The notes below the pieces were generated by a model. The model was not told the origin of the DNA. It was given only the letters and a program-made list of their open reading frames with translations, and made no database searches. A program made the translations under genes and the position numbers. This document shows positions 29,316 to 31,121 of a stretch of DNA of 31,121 nucleotides, piece by piece. This DNA is from Candidatus Cloacimonadota bacterium (lineage in GTDB: Bacteria > Cloacimonadota > Cloacimonadia > Cloacimonadales > Cloacimonadaceae). Location of the stretch: the NCBI GenBank assembly GCA_023228125.1, contig JALOBT010000031.1:1-31121 (forward strand), read 5' to 3'. The first letter of the stretch is position 1; each line of letters starts with the position of its first letter.

Positions 29316-31121
29316 ATGTCTATAATCATTAGTCTTCCGGATGGAAGTAAAAAGGAATATCCAGCCGCAATCAGCGCTCTGGATATAGCAAATGAGATAA
29401 GCCCGCGCCTGGCTGATGCAGCTTTGGCCGCAGAAATAAATGGTAAATTATGCGATATCGGCACCATGATCGAAAGTGATGCCAGCGTAGTGATTCACAC
29501 CTTCAAAAGCGAGGCCGGTAAAGAGCTGTATTGGCACAGCACCGCGCATCTGATGGCGCAGGCCGTGAAACAGCTTTGGCCTGAGGTGCAGGTAACCATC
29601 GGCCCTGCTATCGAACAAGGCTTTTACTATGATTTTGACCGGGAAGAAGCTTTTACCGATGAAGAGCTGGAGCAGATTGAAGCACGCATGAACGAACTCA
29701 GTGCACAGAATCTGCCTTATATCCGCAAAGAGCTCAGCAAAGCTGAAGCCATCAATATCTTCTCGAAGCAGAAAGAGCAGTACAAAGTAGAAATCCTGGG
29801 CGAGATTCCCGATACGGATATCATCAGCACCTACGCTCAGGGAGATTTTATCGATCTCTGCCGCGGGCCACATCTGCCCTCCACCGGCAAGATCAAAGCT
29901 ATCAAGCTGCTCAAAAGCTCCGGTGCCTACTGGCGCGGAGATGAGAAAAACAAGATGCTCAAACGCATCTATGGCATCTCTTTCCCTACCAATAAGGAAC
30001 TCAAACAATACCTGGTTTTCCTGGAAGAAGCCGCCAAGCGCGATCACCGCAAACTGGGCAAAGACCTGGACCTCTTCTCTATCAATGATGAAGTGGGGCC
30101 TGGCCTGGTGCTCTGGCATCCCAATGGGGCCATGATCCGCCATCTCATCGAAGCCTATTGGAAAGACCAGCATCTGAAAAAAGGTTACAAACTGGTCTAT
30201 ACCCCGCATGTGGGACGCAGCAAGCTCTGGGAAACCAGCGGCCATCTGGGATTTTACAAGGATAGTATGTATGCCAAAATGGACGTGGAAGGTCAGGATT
30301 ATTACATCAAACCCATGAATTGCCCCTTCCACCTCAGCATCTACAATGCCAGTCATCACAGCTATCGCGAGCTTCCCGTCCGGCTGGCCGAACTGGGAAC
30401 CGTGTATCGCTATGAACGCAGCGGAGTCCTGCATGGCCTGATGCGGGTGCGCGGTTTTACCCAGGACGATGCGCATATCATTTGCACTCCCGAGCAGTTG
30501 AGCGATGAAGTTGAGAAGCTGATCGTGTTCTCTTTGGACATGCTAAAATACTTTGGTTTCAAGGACTTCCTGATCTATCTTTCCACCAAGCCCCAGGCCT
30601 CTGTGGGTGAAGATGCAGCTTGGGAAATGGCTACTCAAAGCCTGAGAGATTCTTTGAACAAACTTGAATTGGATTTTGACGTTGATGATGGCGGCGGTGC
30701 ATTCTACGGCCCCAAGATCGATATCAAGATCAAAGACGCCATTGGACGCGCCTGGCAGTGCACCACCATCCAATTTGATTTCAATATGCCTGAACGCTTT
30801 GATATGCAGTATATTGGCGCCGATAACAGCCCGCATAGACCCTATATGATCCATCGCGCGGTTCTGGGCTCCGTAGAGCGTTTCTTTGCCACTTTGCTGG
30901 AGTATCATGGCGGGAATCTGCCGCTCTGGCTGGCCCCTGTCCAGATGATGATGCTGCCGATTACCGATGCGCAGTTGGATTATTGCAAAGACCTCCAGGA
31001 GAAGTTCCTGGCCGAAGGCCTGCGTTGTGAGATCGATCCCCGCAGTGAAAAGATCGGCTACAAGATCCGCGAAGCCGAGCTGAAGAAGATCCCCTTTATG
31101 TGCATCATCGGCCAGAAAGAA
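29316..31121 (+). CDS. thrS: Threonyl-tRNA synthetase (3' truncated by window edge)
   Basis: This class II synthetase charges tRNA-Thr. A total of 602 codons are visible of an expected 640 or so; the frame is open to the right edge. A TGS domain occupies about 1-62. The N2 editing domain that removes mischarged serine has H74 and H78 (HSTAHLM) with C182 and H186 (DLCRGPH), all intact. The catalytic core includes the zinc ligand C336 (MNCPFH), motif 2 around YRYERSGVLHGLMRVRGF, and FYGPKIDIKIKDA. The anticodon-binding domain starts near 545 (LPLWLAPVQ) and is cut. TGGAG lies five bases before the ATG at 29316. Confidence 0.97.
   Translation, partial: MSIIISLPDGSKKEYPAAISALDIANEISPRLADAALAAEINGKLCDIGTMIESDASVVIHTFKSEAGKELYWHSTAHLMAQAVKQLWPEVQVTIGPAIEQGFYYDFDREEAFTDEELEQIEARMNELSAQNLPYIRKELSKAEAINIFSKQKEQYKVEILGEIPDTDIISTYAQGDFIDLCRGPHLPSTGKIKAIKLLKSSGAYWRGDEKNKMLKRIYGISFPTNKELKQYLVFLEEAAKRDHRKLGKDLDLFSINDEVGPGLVLWHPNGAMIRHLIEAYWKDQHLKKGYKLVYTPHVGRSKLWETSGHLGFYKDSMYAKMDVEGQDYYIKPMNCPFHLSIYNASHHSYRELPVRLAELGTVYRYERSGVLHGLMRVRGFTQDDAHIICTPEQLSDEVEKLIVFSLDMLKYFGFKDFLIYLSTKPQASVGEDAAWEMATQSLRDSLNKLELDFDVDDGGGAFYGPKIDIKIKDAIGRAWQCTTIQFDFNMPERFDMQYIGADNSPHRPYMIHRAVLGSVERFFATLLEYHGGNLPLWLAPVQMMMLPITDAQLDYCKDLQEKFLAEGLRCEIDPRSEKIGYKIREAELKKIPFMCIIGQKE

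Noticed and set aside
29448..30476. A 342-codon open frame on the minus strand inside thrS.
   Set aside because: It is fully antisense to conserved threonyl-tRNA synthetase motifs, with no ribosome binding site or family features.

Overview
This window looks like chromosomal DNA of an uncultured diderm bacterium of the Fibrobacterota-Chlorobiota-Bacteroidota (FCB) side of the tree, most plausibly Cloacimonadota. The lineage is inferred. It rests on a gingipain/PorU-like C25 peptidase with a C-terminal type IX secretion sorting domain, outer-membrane genes, a Bacteroidota-like short primary sigma factor, phosphate butyryltransferase and an OadG-like small membrane subunit, all at moderate G+C. 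Almost everything reads on the + strand in tightly packed operons. No transposase, integrase, CRISPR array, rRNA or standard tRNA was seen.

Left (1-12119): the window opens inside a very large alpha-2-macroglobulin-like protein with an intact thioester motif. A 400-base gap carrying a perfect palindrome follows. Next is a seven-gene run: poly-gamma-glutamate (PGA) ligase PgsB, PgsC, a PgsW-type protein, a secreted protein of unknown function, an outer-membrane beta-barrel, a small acidic protein and GpsA. The first five look like a PGA synthesis and export set adapted to a two-membrane cell, without a recognisable PgsA.

Centre (12120-22994): a promoter (TTGACA-17-TACAAA) appears to start a ten-gene operon: acylphosphatase, LysM/M23 peptidase, primary-type sigma factor, phosphate butyryltransferase, RlmH, a 50-residue OadG-like protein, the C25/PorU-like peptidase, cysteinyl-tRNA synthetase, a membrane-anchored beta-propeller and a minimal kinase-fold protein. 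The kinase may have lost its C-terminus by frameshift. Spacings are short and several start/stop overlaps suggest translational coupling.

Right (22995-31121): a second palindrome and a GC hairpin lie before an RtcB RNA ligase. Its roughly 160-nt leader folds by eye into five successive hairpins, one with T-arm geometry and followed by ACCA. Then come an unknown one-TM protein on the minus strand, a divergent SmtB-type metal sensor with its operator and a Zn/Cd/Pb P1B-ATPase, a strong hairpin, a 25-nt direct repeat, an AAA_14/DUF4143 ATPase and the 5' part of threonyl-tRNA synthetase, which runs off the right edge.

The two points most worth following are the structured, partly tRNA-like RNA ahead of rtcB and the diderm-type PGA locus with its dedicated secreted and outer-membrane genes. 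All folds, promoters and family calls were made by eye, without searches.
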